This document shows positions 26,101 through 35,432 of a stretch of 64,000 bases of DNA, in pieces. The DNA is from Amoebophrya sp. A120. Lineage: Eukaryota > Sar > Dinophyceae > Syndiniales > Amoebophryaceae. How positions within the stretch are numbered: position 1 is the first letter of the stretch; each line of letters starts with the position of its first letter. The notes under the pieces are model-generated. The model ran no database searches. It saw nothing but the letters and a program-made list of their open reading frames with translations, and was not told the origin of the DNA. The position numbers were made by a program, and so were the translations under genes. The stretch spans positions 1,695,216 through 1,759,215 of the forward strand of contig CAJINV010000011.1 in assembly GCA_905178155.1 (NCBI GenBank), written 5' to 3'.

Positions 26101-27410
26101 GAAAAGCGGACGGCTTTTGGTACTCACGCAACACAGATTTTCGCATCATTCATTTTTAGCATGACAAGTTCTAATCTTCCAGACCCAGACATTTTTACAT
26201 TTGATACCGTCGTCCTGTTCGCGAATCTCCAGTGCCTGCTCCTGCAACACCAACCGCTGCCGCAAGTCCGCAAAGTCTTTCGCGGCGTGGCCCAGCATCT
26301 CCTGCACCTGGCTCGCGGTCAACACGTCCGACTCGAACTCGCACAGCGTGTACAGCTCGTCGATACTGCGTTTCAGCCGGAGCAGACTCTGGGCCCAGAG
26401 CGTCTGTGCGGAGAGCATCTCCTCGGTCTGCTCGTCCTGGAGGAGAAGTTCCTCTTCCACCTCTTCGACGATGATGCTATCCTCGATGTTCAGGGACGAA
26501 AACCTGATAGAAATAGAACATGATTTCTTTTGCAGTTCTTGCACAAGTTTGTAAAGAATGCCCACCTGCATCTGCGCCTGCCTAGGACGTCCAGCTGGTG
26601 AAGATGCGGATGTTGCCGATACAACATTCAGACAGACACATACCAAAAAATGTGTCACCTTGTGGCCGCAGAACATTTTGAAAGTGAGAAGCGAATCAAT
26701 GATTACTCATCTTCAGTTTAAGAATACAGCAAGCTCGTCCCGAAATTCTGCTGAAAATCGTCATCGTCCGCTATCAAATGTAAAAATGTCTGGGTCTGGA
26801 AGGATGTAACTTGTGATGCGCATTTCAGAACACACAAAAATCTCTGATGCATAGGCAGCAAAAGCTGCTCACTTTCTGTCACCAAAATGGGGGATTTGTC
26901 ATGCGGATTCACCATTGCGGAAGCTTGCTTCTCGAAACCTGTGATGCTAGAGCTTCCATGTCAGACCTTCTGTGTCATGCAGAAACAGCATGACCCTTCC
27001 AGACTTACCCAGACATTTTTACATTCGATATCCGCCGAACCATCGCAATTCCTGCCCCCGATGTTCCCACTGCTCCGGCCTTTCCGCAAAATCGGAAGCC
27101 CCCGACCGCTCGGGCCCCGACTCAGCGCGAGAGGTCCACCACCCGCGGTTGAGGTAGTAGAAGATCTTCGCCCGTTGGCTCCTTCTTGGTCCGTTTCGTC
27201 CTCCGCACTGGTGTCCTTGTCCCGCCCGCTCTTCGGAGACATCCAGCCGGAGTTTGATGTTCCAGCACGGAGTGTTGCGGGGGGGTTGAGGTTCAGATTC
27301 CCACTAACCCGAGCGGACGTGTTGGCAGGGTCCGCGGGAGGGGGTAGCCGGCTCTTGGGGGAGGAGGTGACAGCACCGCTGTCTTGGTACCGCGTTCCGG
27401 CGACCGGCAT
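17103..27410 (-). CDS. SCAPER: SCAPER homologue (S-phase cyclin A-associated protein in the ER), very large
   Basis: Eleven exons give 2582 residues: 27410-27031, 26766-26728, 26503-26207, 25939-25588, 25063-25009, 24741-23708, 23523-23455, 23294-22966, 22799-22651, 22354-20161, 19953-17103. Eight introners and two GT-AG introns (26504-26727 GTATTC..CAG; 19954-20160 GTACAA..CAG) are removed with every phase matching. Three parts match animal SCAPER in order. The N-terminal helical domain (about residues 165-225) has SIDELYTLCEFESDVLTASQ and DFADLRQRLVLQEQ. A long Arg/Glu/Lys/Gln coiled coil spans about 640-900. The C-terminal ARM-like block (about 2340-2582) has LVHFLGNFTALHPVNQ, LARLPFGVFLLDPKKLHILL, PTLIRCTFDN and FSREHWERARDQY. 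The animal protein binds cyclin A at the ER. The C2H2 finger of animal SCAPER was not found. Disordered Ala/Ser/Thr/Gly inserts explain most of the extra length (about 1400 residues in human). Confidence 0.85.
22360..22650. mobile_element. Introner, family 3
   Basis: 291 bp between AGAGC repeats (22355-22359 and 22651-22655). It starts TATCCTCCGTAAAAACATC and ends ATGTTTTTACTCAGGATA, with CCCCACCACAG against CTGTGGTGGGG inside. It lies in SCAPER just after the coiled coil. Confidence 0.88.
22805..22965. mobile_element. Introner, family 2
   Basis: 161 bp between TGCGC repeats (22800-22804 and 22966-22970). It starts TATCCTGTGCAAAAG and ends TTTTGCAATGCATA. Excision restores ..KKAKAQKSKQKSDE.. 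in the SCAPER coiled coil. Confidence 0.9.
23300..23454. mobile_element. Introner, family 2
   Basis: 155 bp between CAACA repeats (23295-23299 and 23455-23459). Near-perfect arms are built on GCAAAAGTATCGTACTCGTA and its complement. SCAPER. Confidence 0.9.
23529..23707. mobile_element. Introner, family 5 (TCACAAGAAAAAGTGTCAACG arms)
   Basis: 179 bp between CAAAC repeats (23524-23528 and 23708-23712). Its termini, TATCACAAGAAAAAGTGTC and CTTTTTCCTGTGATA, differ from the main families but resemble the element at 57419. SCAPER. Confidence 0.87.
24747..25008. mobile_element. Introner, family 1
   Basis: 262 bp between CAGGT repeats (24742-24746 and 25009-25013). Very similar along its length to the element at 5877-6138. 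The last bases are TTTGGTA instead of TTTGATA. SCAPER. Confidence 0.9.
25069..25587. mobile_element. Introner, family 1, carrying a nested insertion
   Basis: 519 bp between TAACG repeats (25064-25068 and 25588-25592). About 255 bp more than its relatives is explained by an inner insertion bounded by the 14-bp direct repeat GCTACTTTTGGAAT (25115-25128 and 25370-25383). The intron still lets SCAPER keep its frame. Confidence 0.82.
25129..25369. mobile_element. Insertion nested inside an introner, tRNA-like motif
   Basis: 241 bp between 14-bp direct repeats, a length typical of retroposition rather than of the 5-bp introner repeats. The minus strand carries GGTTGGTAGAGCGATCGG near one end, similar to the D-arm of a tRNA (A box). 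A weak B-box-like TTCAAATTCC lies about 45 bases further on. A tRNA-derived SINE is possible but not proved; no poly-A tail is seen. Confidence 0.45.
25945..26206. mobile_element. Introner, family 1
   Basis: 262 bp between CCGTC repeats (25940-25944 and 26207-26211), with TATCAAATGCAAAAATGTC arms. It lies directly after the conserved SCAPER N-terminal domain. Confidence 0.9.
26772..27030. mobile_element. Introner, family 1
   Basis: 259 bp between TCCGC repeats (26767-26771 and 27031-27035). The right arm has a few extra bases (CAGACTTACCCAGACA). First introner of SCAPER. Confidence 0.9.
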
Positions 27411-28088
27411 TGTTTTATTTGTTTCGGGAATAATGAAAGTGGCCGGCGTCAGTGACGGTGCGGAATGGTACGTGCAAAAAAATTCTTTCTCCGAACAAGA
27501 AATACAACGAGGACACCAAATGAAAATTCAAACTTCTGATTCTATTTCTGCTTCTATCTAGTTTTGGTTTGTAATCTAGATCATTTTCTGCTCAGAGATG
27601 AAAGCAGCCGAAACGCGGAGCACCGTGGCCCAGCAGCGGCGCGCAGATATTTTTCGTGTTTTGTAGTTTTGTCACAGGCGTCCATTATACACTCAACCCC
27701 AAGTAGTTCTGTTCTGTTTAGCAGAAGTAGTTCATAGAGCAGAAGTGAAGCCGCAGCCGGCGGCTGGTTTATCGTCAACAATAACCAGTCAGCTGTTAAT
27801 TCCGTAGATGGTCTCGCTGACAGCGAGTCGCTGTTGAGGTTAACGCCAACAGGACATAAAACAATCTCGCTCGCAGCAAAGAGGGAGACACAGATAACAC
27901 CACGCGCACACAGGCCTGGAGAACACCAGAGAACACTCTTCACGACGCCGATAAACAGAGGTAGCGCCAGCAAGTCGAAGTCCTCGTCCGCATTCTTTTC
28001 AAAGGGAAAACATAAAACAGCATGAAAAACGCCGTCTCAGGAAAAAAACATTTTCATCATCAAAATTCCACTAGTACTCCTGGCTCTC
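27411..28088. other. Intergenic region
   Basis: 678 bp between the SCAPER start and the stop of the secreted coiled-coil gene. Short open frames only; nothing recognised. Confidence 0.45.
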
Positions 28089-31070
28089 TCAGTGAAAAGG
28101 CAACATTTGCAAACCGTCGCCTGCGTAGTTCCCAGAAGTAGAATGAGAATCTGCACCATCTTCACTTGTAGCGGTTCTTGCTGCTTCCTGCGATGATATT
28201 ACAGCCCCTTGTCCAGATCCGACCGACATGGTCTGCAGACTCTGGAGGTCCTGCATATGGCGCTCTCAACTGTTACATTCTCAACTGGTACAACATGAAT
28301 TTGTGATGCAAGAGTGGCAAAATTGAAGGGTGGAAGATTGCGCTTTTTGCATGACAAATTCCGCACAGATCCAGGTGGTGTCTAGTCCTTCGCAGATTTG
28401 TCTTGCGAAGCAGCTTGGCCACCTGGCGCCTAAAGGTAATTTTTTTGCATGATAAAACACGCAACAGTTGAGCATGTAACATTTGAGAACGCCATACTGC
28501 AGCATGCTGCTCCCGGTTAGCTTGCTCTTCGACATGACAGTTGTGGTTGCGCCCCCCGCCGTACGATCAGCTCCAGGAAACAATAGACTGTCCTGTGCTG
28601 ACGCCGGTGTGAATTTGAATCCGCTGCTCGAAGTACTACTAGCTCCTGCTGCTGCACTTCTACTCACCAGACTCATCGCCGCGGCATCCGCATTGCCGGC
28701 CAACCGGCTGAGCTGGGCGTGAATCTCGTCCGCATTGTCGATGTTGATCACGTTTCTCGCCGACTGCAGCGCCTGCAGATTTGCCTGCCGTCGCGCCCGC
28801 CGCTCGTCGTAGTGCTGCAGTAAATCGGAACAAGCGGACTTCAGCCGGTTTAAATACGCGTCCACCTCCTCCTTCTGCTTTTTCAACCCCGTGCTGTCCT
28901 CGCTATCTGCGTCGAGCGACGCGCGCTGCTGCAATTCCAAATTCGACCGGTAGGTGCGCGCCTGCTCCAATTTCGCGGTAAACGATTCTTCCGTTTTTTT
29001 CAGCGAGTTGCTATCCAGCTCCGCCGTATTCTCGGATTTCTCGCACTGCTCGCGCAACTGCTGATACTTCGTCTGCAAGCTACCGAGACTGTCCACGGCC
29101 TGCTGTGCGAGTTGCTGCGTACTGGCGGATTGTTGCGTCGAACTACTGCTTCCGGTTGCCAGAAACCCGAGCTGCTGTTGCTGCTTACTTCTCTGGTCGT
29201 CCTGCTCCTCCAGCACCAAAGCGTTGAACCGCTGCAGAATCGCGACAGCCTGCTGCAAAATTTGGCCCGCAACCTGGTGGTTCTGCTCCGACTTCTGGAA
29301 AAACGACTTGCTTTGTTGACGGAGTTTGGTGAACTCAAGTAAACTCGCAGCTAAATTCTGCTTCTCCGCCTTCAGCACCTGCAAACTACCATCCAACTCG
29401 GACAGCGCTTCCTTCTCGTTGTCCACCTTCGTCAGAATCCGGCGCAACTTCGTGCCCTTCTCCTCTACGGTGCCGCTGTTCCGCGAGATCTCGGCCTCGC
29501 ACCAAGTTTTGTGGCTGTCTTCGTTCTGCGTGGCTTGCTGGATTTGGGCCATCATCTCCTCCACCATGCGCTTCACGCTGGAGAAAGTCGCTTGGCGCGA
29601 CGAGGTGGCGTCCTGTTGCATCTGCTCTTGGTGTTGTTCTGCTGGCACAGAAGCGAAGCTGTCGTGTGTGGTAGTTGGCAGACTGGAAGTACTTGATGCA
29701 CTTGTCGCAGCCGCGAGACCCCCGCGGGTCTGACTTGCGGACGAGAGGTTCAGGAGTCCGAGACTTGAGCTTGTGCCTTGGTTTTGTACAGCACCACCAC
29801 CACCGAGCAGCGGCGGAGCAACCATACCGAGGGTAGTTGTGCCAGTGGGTTGCTGTTGATCTTGCGCAAAGACTTCCTGTGCGCCACCGTAGCTGCCGGT
29901 CTTCGTCGTACTTTGCGCTCCTTCTTGCAGAAAGGACAGCATAGTATTCTGCTGAGCATCAGCCCCGCCGTAAGATTGTTCCCCTCCACCCATCGAAGCT
30001 GCTGCTGCAGTCGACAAACTTTCCGTCACCGCTTGCAATCCCTGCAACACTTCCTGATGTCCAGCTTGCCGCGCCGCCCACCCGGTGGACAGATCCGCGC
30101 ACACCTTCTTCACTTCCGCCAAATGGTTCGTCGATGCGGCCGTTACCTGCGTGGCGTCCTCCAGACTGCGCTTCAACTGGGCGATCATCTGCTCCGACTC
30201 CGCCAAAGCGGCGTCCTTCGCGTCTTTGCTCGACTGTAATTGGAGTAACACCTGCTTCTTCATCCGAATTAACGAATCGTACTGGTCCAGCGCCTTCCGT
30301 TCCTGTTCTTGCGCGGTCGCGATGGACTGTTCGAAGGTGGTCGTTAGCGTTTTCAGCACCTGCAGGACGGAAGACTTCGTTTCCTCGATCGCATCCGCCT
30401 CGTTCATCTCCTGCTGGTCTTGCTCTTCTTGTTGTTCCTGCTGGCCTGCAAGTTGTCCTCCGGTAGAAGACGTAGAACTAGACGTCGACGTGACAAAATC
30501 GTCTAGCAACACCCGGTCTTTTTCCGCCACCAATCCGGATCGCTGGGCAATCTGCTGCACCGAGGAGGCAACTTGCAGCAGGGTTTGACGGTTCAAAGCT
30601 CGGTGGTTCAACTTGTCCGACGCGTTGTTTAACTCCGTGAGCATGTTTGCCGAGTCCTTCTGCTCCCGCAGGTAGTCGCCGTGCTCCGACTGCCGCAAAC
30701 TCGACCCTTGCCTCACCGCGTTCTCCGCCTCGGCAAGTTCCTGCTGCAGTTGGGAAACTTCATCCTTCAACTGCCGATTCACCGCCTCGCGTACCTTCTG
30801 CTTCGACTTCAACTCTTGTTCAATCGCCTGGTACTGGTTCTGCCCCTGGCTGCGGTCACGGAACGCGGTCTGGCACCACTGAAACGCCGAGCGGTACTGC
30901 GCACTGTCCACCTCTTGCTCCTCTTGCATGGACTGCTGGAGGTTCGACAAAGTCTCCACGATCTTGGCCACCGGGGCGGCTGGAGCAGCAGAGACGGTCG
31001 GTGCCGTGAATGCGACGAGCACAGCTGCTGCGCCGGAGCGCTGCAGCAACCGTCGTTGTCTCGCCCACAT
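28089..31070 (-). CDS. Secreted Gln-rich coiled-coil protein (dinoflagellate-type)
   Basis: Two exons, 31070-28497 and 28250-28089, join across one introner into 911 residues. The ATG at 31070 opens directly onto a signal peptide (basic MWARQRRLLQR, then a hydrophobic AAAVLVAFTAPTVSA). The mature chain begins APVAKIVETLSNLQQSM and has FQWCQTAFRDRSQ. It is then almost all heptad coiled coil with single Cys residues at block starts, for example EDSHKTWCEAEISRN, followed by KxLRRILTKVDNEKEAL. From memory, dinoflagellate genomes hold many secreted proteins with the same layout (PVAKVV.. starts and HK.[YFW]C.. repeats), probably structural, for example extrusome or cell-covering proteins. The C-terminal exon is short and polar, ending LQMLPFH. 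The exact role is not known. Confidence 0.72.
28256..28496. mobile_element. Introner, singleton family (CTCAACTGTTACATTCTCAA arms)
   Basis: 241 bp between CTGCA repeats (28251-28255 and 28497-28501). It starts TATGGCGCTCTCAACTG and ends TTTGAGAACGCCATA. The arms are unlike any other family here, but TTTGTGATGC and GCATGACAAA modules are present. Excision joins SSMLQ to DLQSLQ in frame. Confidence 0.85.
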
Positions 31071-31519
31071 GATTCTGCAGCTCCGCTGGCGGTGCAACTG
31101 CTCCTTGTTCCTTGACGGTCACACAAGCGACGAGCAGCGAGCTGTCCGCACGGTCGCTGTCGACCGGCAGAAAACTTTACACCATGCACAACAGCCTTAT
31201 GATATACAGTGCAAAAACAGTGAGCCACATGATATGTGGGTTGCTGACCTACAGGACGGCTCTTCCTGGATGGTCAAGATGTTTCTCTCTGCCTATGACG
31301 TGCTCGCGCAGTCTACCTGATCCTGATGATGATCATTATGTCCTTACTCATTATTACCGAACTAGCCACAGAGCAGCGACGTCAGTGTCACTGTTGCTGT
31401 TACTGATGTTTGTAAACACTGCACACACGAAAGGGATAATGGATCTCCTTCTTCTACGGCAGGAACTAATCATGAACCGGGGAGCGGGAAGCACCGGTAG
31501 TCCCTCTCTCTCAATGTAG
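31071..31519. other. Intergenic region upstream of the secreted-protein gene
   Basis: Ordinary-composition sequence between the secreted-protein start and the GC-rich island. No gene supported. Confidence 0.4.
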
Positions 31520-33590
31520 CTACCCCTCGGAGGGCCCTCGCCCCGCATCGGAATGCTCGCACGCTCGGAGGCGGGTGAGGCATCGCGCCTTTGGAACACC
31601 AATACCCCCAAACAAGAGCGCTGCTGATTTTTGTCCGCTTTTTGTCCAACGACTGCATCTTCAAAAGCAGCACTCACACCGAAGTCAACCCCAGCTGAGA
31701 AGTCGTGGGGGGGAACCTGCGAGAGCGCGCCCTGCGGTGCAAGCATTTACTTACCAACTTGCGGGAACGCCATTGCCACAACATGATCGAGGGGGAAGGC
31801 CCCCCTCCAACAGGCCTGATGTGGCGCGCGCGCCCGCGCGCGGCAGCACAGGCTGCAAAATACACCTCCCAACCGGGTGGCCACATGCCATCTGCGGGCA
31901 GCGCGCGGGCGGGGCGGGGGCGCGCCAACCCCGGTCGATGCGTGGGCGCGCCGGCCGACCAATGGGCCACGGTGGCGAGGCCACCCAGCGAGCCAGCGCC
32001 GGCCCCGCCCGCAAGGCGGCCCACTGCTGTGCCACAACTGCCCAAACGGGAGGGAAGCCGGCCTCCCCAAGGGCGCCCCAGCCGGTGGGCCGGCGTAAAG
32101 CGCGACAAGGCCCCGCCAAAACGCGCGCCCCCGCTGACTTCTTCGCCTGGGGCGCATCGCTTGGGAATCTCACTCATGGGCGCCCTTCCCGGCTTTCGGC
32201 TTTTTTCTCTCCGACAAGCGACCCAGAAGCTGCGCACCAGGGCCCCACTGCCTCAAGATAGCAGAGATAGGACAATCAGAATCCTTTACAACAGACATTT
32301 CCACCCTCATCAGCTGCCGGCTCCGGGGACTTGAAGTCCGGCGTCGCAGACGCATTTCCGGCGCGACGGACCAACACCACGGGCGGCCGGCTTTTCTAGG
32401 TAGTGGATACGGAGCCGGCCCACTCCCGCGCCCCACCGGGTGGGTTCCTTCGTTCTCACCGGCACTGCCCGGCCTGATCTCGAAGCGCGCCGAATGCTTC
32501 TCCCGGTCGCACGGGATAACCCAACAGGGGGAGGGCGCCGCGCAAGACGGCAGTCCCAAGAATGAACGCCAATCACTTTGGTGGGCGTGCTAACAAAGGC
32601 GAGGCGCCCGGCCACGACCGGGGGCGGTCGTTTTAACTAAGACCAGTGGGCGCGGCGTGGGTGCGCGCATGGATGCTTAACAAGCAACCGGCGGGCCGGG
32701 TCCGGGCATCTTCCACCAGCTTCCTTGGCGCCCCGCCCCCTCGCAAAAAATAGAAGCCCGCCCCACAGGGCTTTCGGCAGGGGCCGCGCTGTCCCTGGCT
32801 TTGCAGTGTTTTTGCCAAATTCCACCCAGGCACTTCTGTTGGGGCTTCCTCGACAATGCTGCCACTTTTCGGGCTGATTTCGAAGCCGATGAGATGCGCA
32901 GGGCCATACCTCAGCGGCCCTCCTATATCTTCTATCTGCAGGCACGGCAGGCAGCAACTGGCCCACGGCGAAGACCTCCCGCCGCCCGCGCGCCTCCCCG
33001 AAGCTGGCCGGCGTGCCAGGGCCCGAAAACGGCGGCGACTGCAAGGCCAAAGGGTAGACGCCGGCCGCGGCTCTTCCCGACGGGCGGCAAGGCGCCGGCG
33101 GCGACTAGTTGCCAGGTCGTGGCAGGTGAATGTGCTGGGCCCTTGCACGCGCCCAAGCGTTCGGGCAGCCGGCGGGCCAACAATCGGAGCGGCAGGCGGT
33201 GTCGGCTCAACTTCTTCCCCTAAAACCCTGGGCAGTCTGCGTGCCCGCCCCGTCTGCGGCGGCCCCTTCGAGGATGGAAACAAGACCGGCCCGCTGCCTG
33301 CGGCGGCCGCATCGAGGAAACCGGGCCGGCCCCCTCTCGGCGGGGGCGTCGTCGCCGTTTCTTTGCAGCAATTCCCCCCGCGCGGCACTTCACCAACTAC
33401 GCGGCCCCGCTTCAGCGTCATCGCCTGCTCGGTTGTTTTTGCAGGCGGTTTCACACCGGTGGCAGTGAAGGGGTCGATCGCTCTGCTGTGGCCACCCGGC
33501 AGCGTCGCCTTCCACGCGCCCAGGCCCAAGGGGCCGGAAGGGGGGCGCCACTGCGGCAGCCAAATGAGCCAGGGATAAACTCGGGCAGCC
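31520..33590. other. GC-rich island of unknown nature
   Basis: About 2.1 kb of very high G+C with sharp changes in composition at both sides. Long open frames appear on both strands and in several frames at once (for example 32633-33793 minus, 31575-32261 and 32856-33578 plus). This is what few AT-rich stop codons would give by chance. The predicted proteins are Pro/Arg/Ala/Gly-rich without domains. No terminal inverted repeat, direct repeat, rRNA or tRNA was recognised. Edges are approximate. Confidence 0.55.
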
Positions 33591-34140
33591 CTTTTTGGCG
33601 TCCGACTGAGTATCAGCGCACTTCCACCAATGCAGACGCTTTCCTGATTTCCGCCAGCGCAACGCATTTGGATTTGCGTTAGCATTTCCAACAGTGTATA
33701 CAACTGTAGCTCTGCAAGCGGAACACGATGGCAAACCGGTGGTAGCCGTTCCAAATCCTCGTCAACAAACGAAAACTTCATCGACATTCTCATTCACATT
33801 TGCGCGAAGAATATAACACACGACAAGACGAGCAATAGGGTTTCGGTTTTTGGTGTTATTTCTTTACTCAACAACTTTTAAACAAAGAAACGAGGACAGC
33901 CTGCTATGCTACAGCATGCAATTACAAGTGCGAGACAATAAATTAATTTATTCTTGAAACTTGAAACAGAATGAAGCACTTCTTGTTACGGCTGTCTTCT
34001 CAAGTCATGACGGCGCAGCTGCCTCTACCTTCTGCACATCATCTGTGCCACCTTCGCATACTTTTACTTTTCATCCGGACCTCGCAACTCAGTGGGGAAC
34101 TTCTACACTTTTTCGCGCATGATCTCTACCATCTGCCTCT
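33591..34140. other. Intergenic region right of the GC-rich island
   Basis: Composition returns to normal. A minus-strand frame starting at 33793 (MRMSMKFSFVDEDLERLPPV..) is open here for about 50 codons before running into the island. It could be a real exon, but no donor or partner exon could be assigned. Confidence 0.35.
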
Positions 34141-34903
34141 TCACCGCACAAAATTTTTCCGCACCTTCGGTGGCGAGGGCGGGGGGGCGTTCTTCTTTGC
34201 CATGGCGTACGCCCGCAGGGTTTCGGGCGCGTACAGGCCCCGGCCGTCGTAGGGACCGGCTTTCACTTGCTCCACGATATCCTCGTCGTTGTCCAACGGT
34301 TTCACACGCGCATTTCCCGGAACGGAGGTGTCCATGCCCATTTTGTTCCGGCGAATCGTTTTAACATCCAGCGCCGGTTCTGTTTGCGTTTGGTTGTTTT
34401 TGATGCACATCATCACGTCATGATGTACTACTTGTAGTTCCTCATACGTTCATACTTCGCTGCTGTAGTACAACATGAAGACTATAATCAACTACAACCA
34501 TACCGAAGTAATCCGAGGTGAGCTGGTACATCCGATTGCGCATGATGAAGCAGAACCCGAGGCCGAAGACGATGCCAAACGCCGCCACTAGGATCCGTGC
34601 CGCGGGCGTCAGCGCCGGTCCGCCGCCCTTGGCCTTCAAAAACCGGAGGGGGTTGTTGTCATAGAAGTGCTGCTGGAGTTGATGATCATCATGTTCATGC
34701 GCCGACGTCATGGACGTAGCTCCTGCGACATCATGTTCATTCTCTTGCGGCACCGCGATGAGATTGTCCGCGATCGTGTTCAAGCCGCGGAACACCCAGT
34801 GCAGGGCAGCGTCACCTAAAGCTTCGACGGAGAGATGAGATGCGTTCTTTTCAAACGCGCCCTCACGTGACGAGGAGGAAGACGGAGTGCCGAGCGGAGC
34901 CAT
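34141..34903 (-). CDS. Small single-pass membrane protein, unidentified
   Basis: Two exons, 34903-34504 and 34430-34141, make 229 residues. They are separated by a 73-bp intron starting GTATGG and ending ACAAG, with matching phase. The N-terminal 95 residues are polar and His/Gln-containing. One membrane segment follows (about residues 104-124, ARILVAAFGIVFGLGFCFIM) with a basic flank RNRMYQLTSDYF, then a Lys/Asp/Pro-rich tail containing KAGPYDGRGLYAPETLRAYA. A small organelle-membrane subunit is conceivable but I do not recognise it. It has no introner and is one of the few compact genes here. Confidence 0.6.
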
Positions 34904-35432
34904 TGTTTCTGGTGCTTGGCTCCTTGTGGTTCTGGAAGATGACCAAAAAATTTCTTATTCTTTTAGCCAAAGGGTTCTCTAAAAGAGATCGTTGCCCTAG
35001 TACTGAAGACCGTGATTTCAAAAATCTCGACGAACACGAACAGATGAGAAGAAAGCCGACAAAAGCACCATGCGACTCTTAACTTATGTCTGTCCGAGCG
35101 AAGCCCACCAAACTGTGTCCTTAAACGAGAGAAAGCCTGCTCGAGCATTTCTCTGACTCGACAATCATCACGCTCTGTGGTCTCTAGCTCTACTGCGAAT
35201 GCGACTCTATGGAATGTATCAATCTGTGCGACGAGGAGAACGAACAAACGAAGTGAGCAAGTTTTTCAAACGCAGCTGCTAGAGCTAACAGGCGAAAGAT
35301 GCAAACACTGTATGTCGACGTAGTTGCACACGAAACCACTGCAGTCAGTCTCAATCTGCAGTAAGTCTCACGCTCCTGTTTTGTTAAAGTGGACGATATG
35401 GATGCTTTTCTAAATATTCTTCTAGCTACTGC
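34904..35432. other. Intergenic region
   Basis: 529 bp between two minus-strand genes; nothing recognised. Confidence 0.45.

Noticed and set aside
22360-27030. Repeated short motifs at intervals, considered as a CRISPR-like array
   Set aside because: Repeats are inverted ends of separate elements with individual 5-bp duplications inside a eukaryotic gene, not direct repeats with spacers.
32633-33793. 386-codon minus-strand open frame, and other long frames on both strands nearby
   Set aside because: They lie in the GC-rich island where stop codons are rare, overlap in several frames, and have Arg/Pro/Gly/Ala-rich composition without domains.
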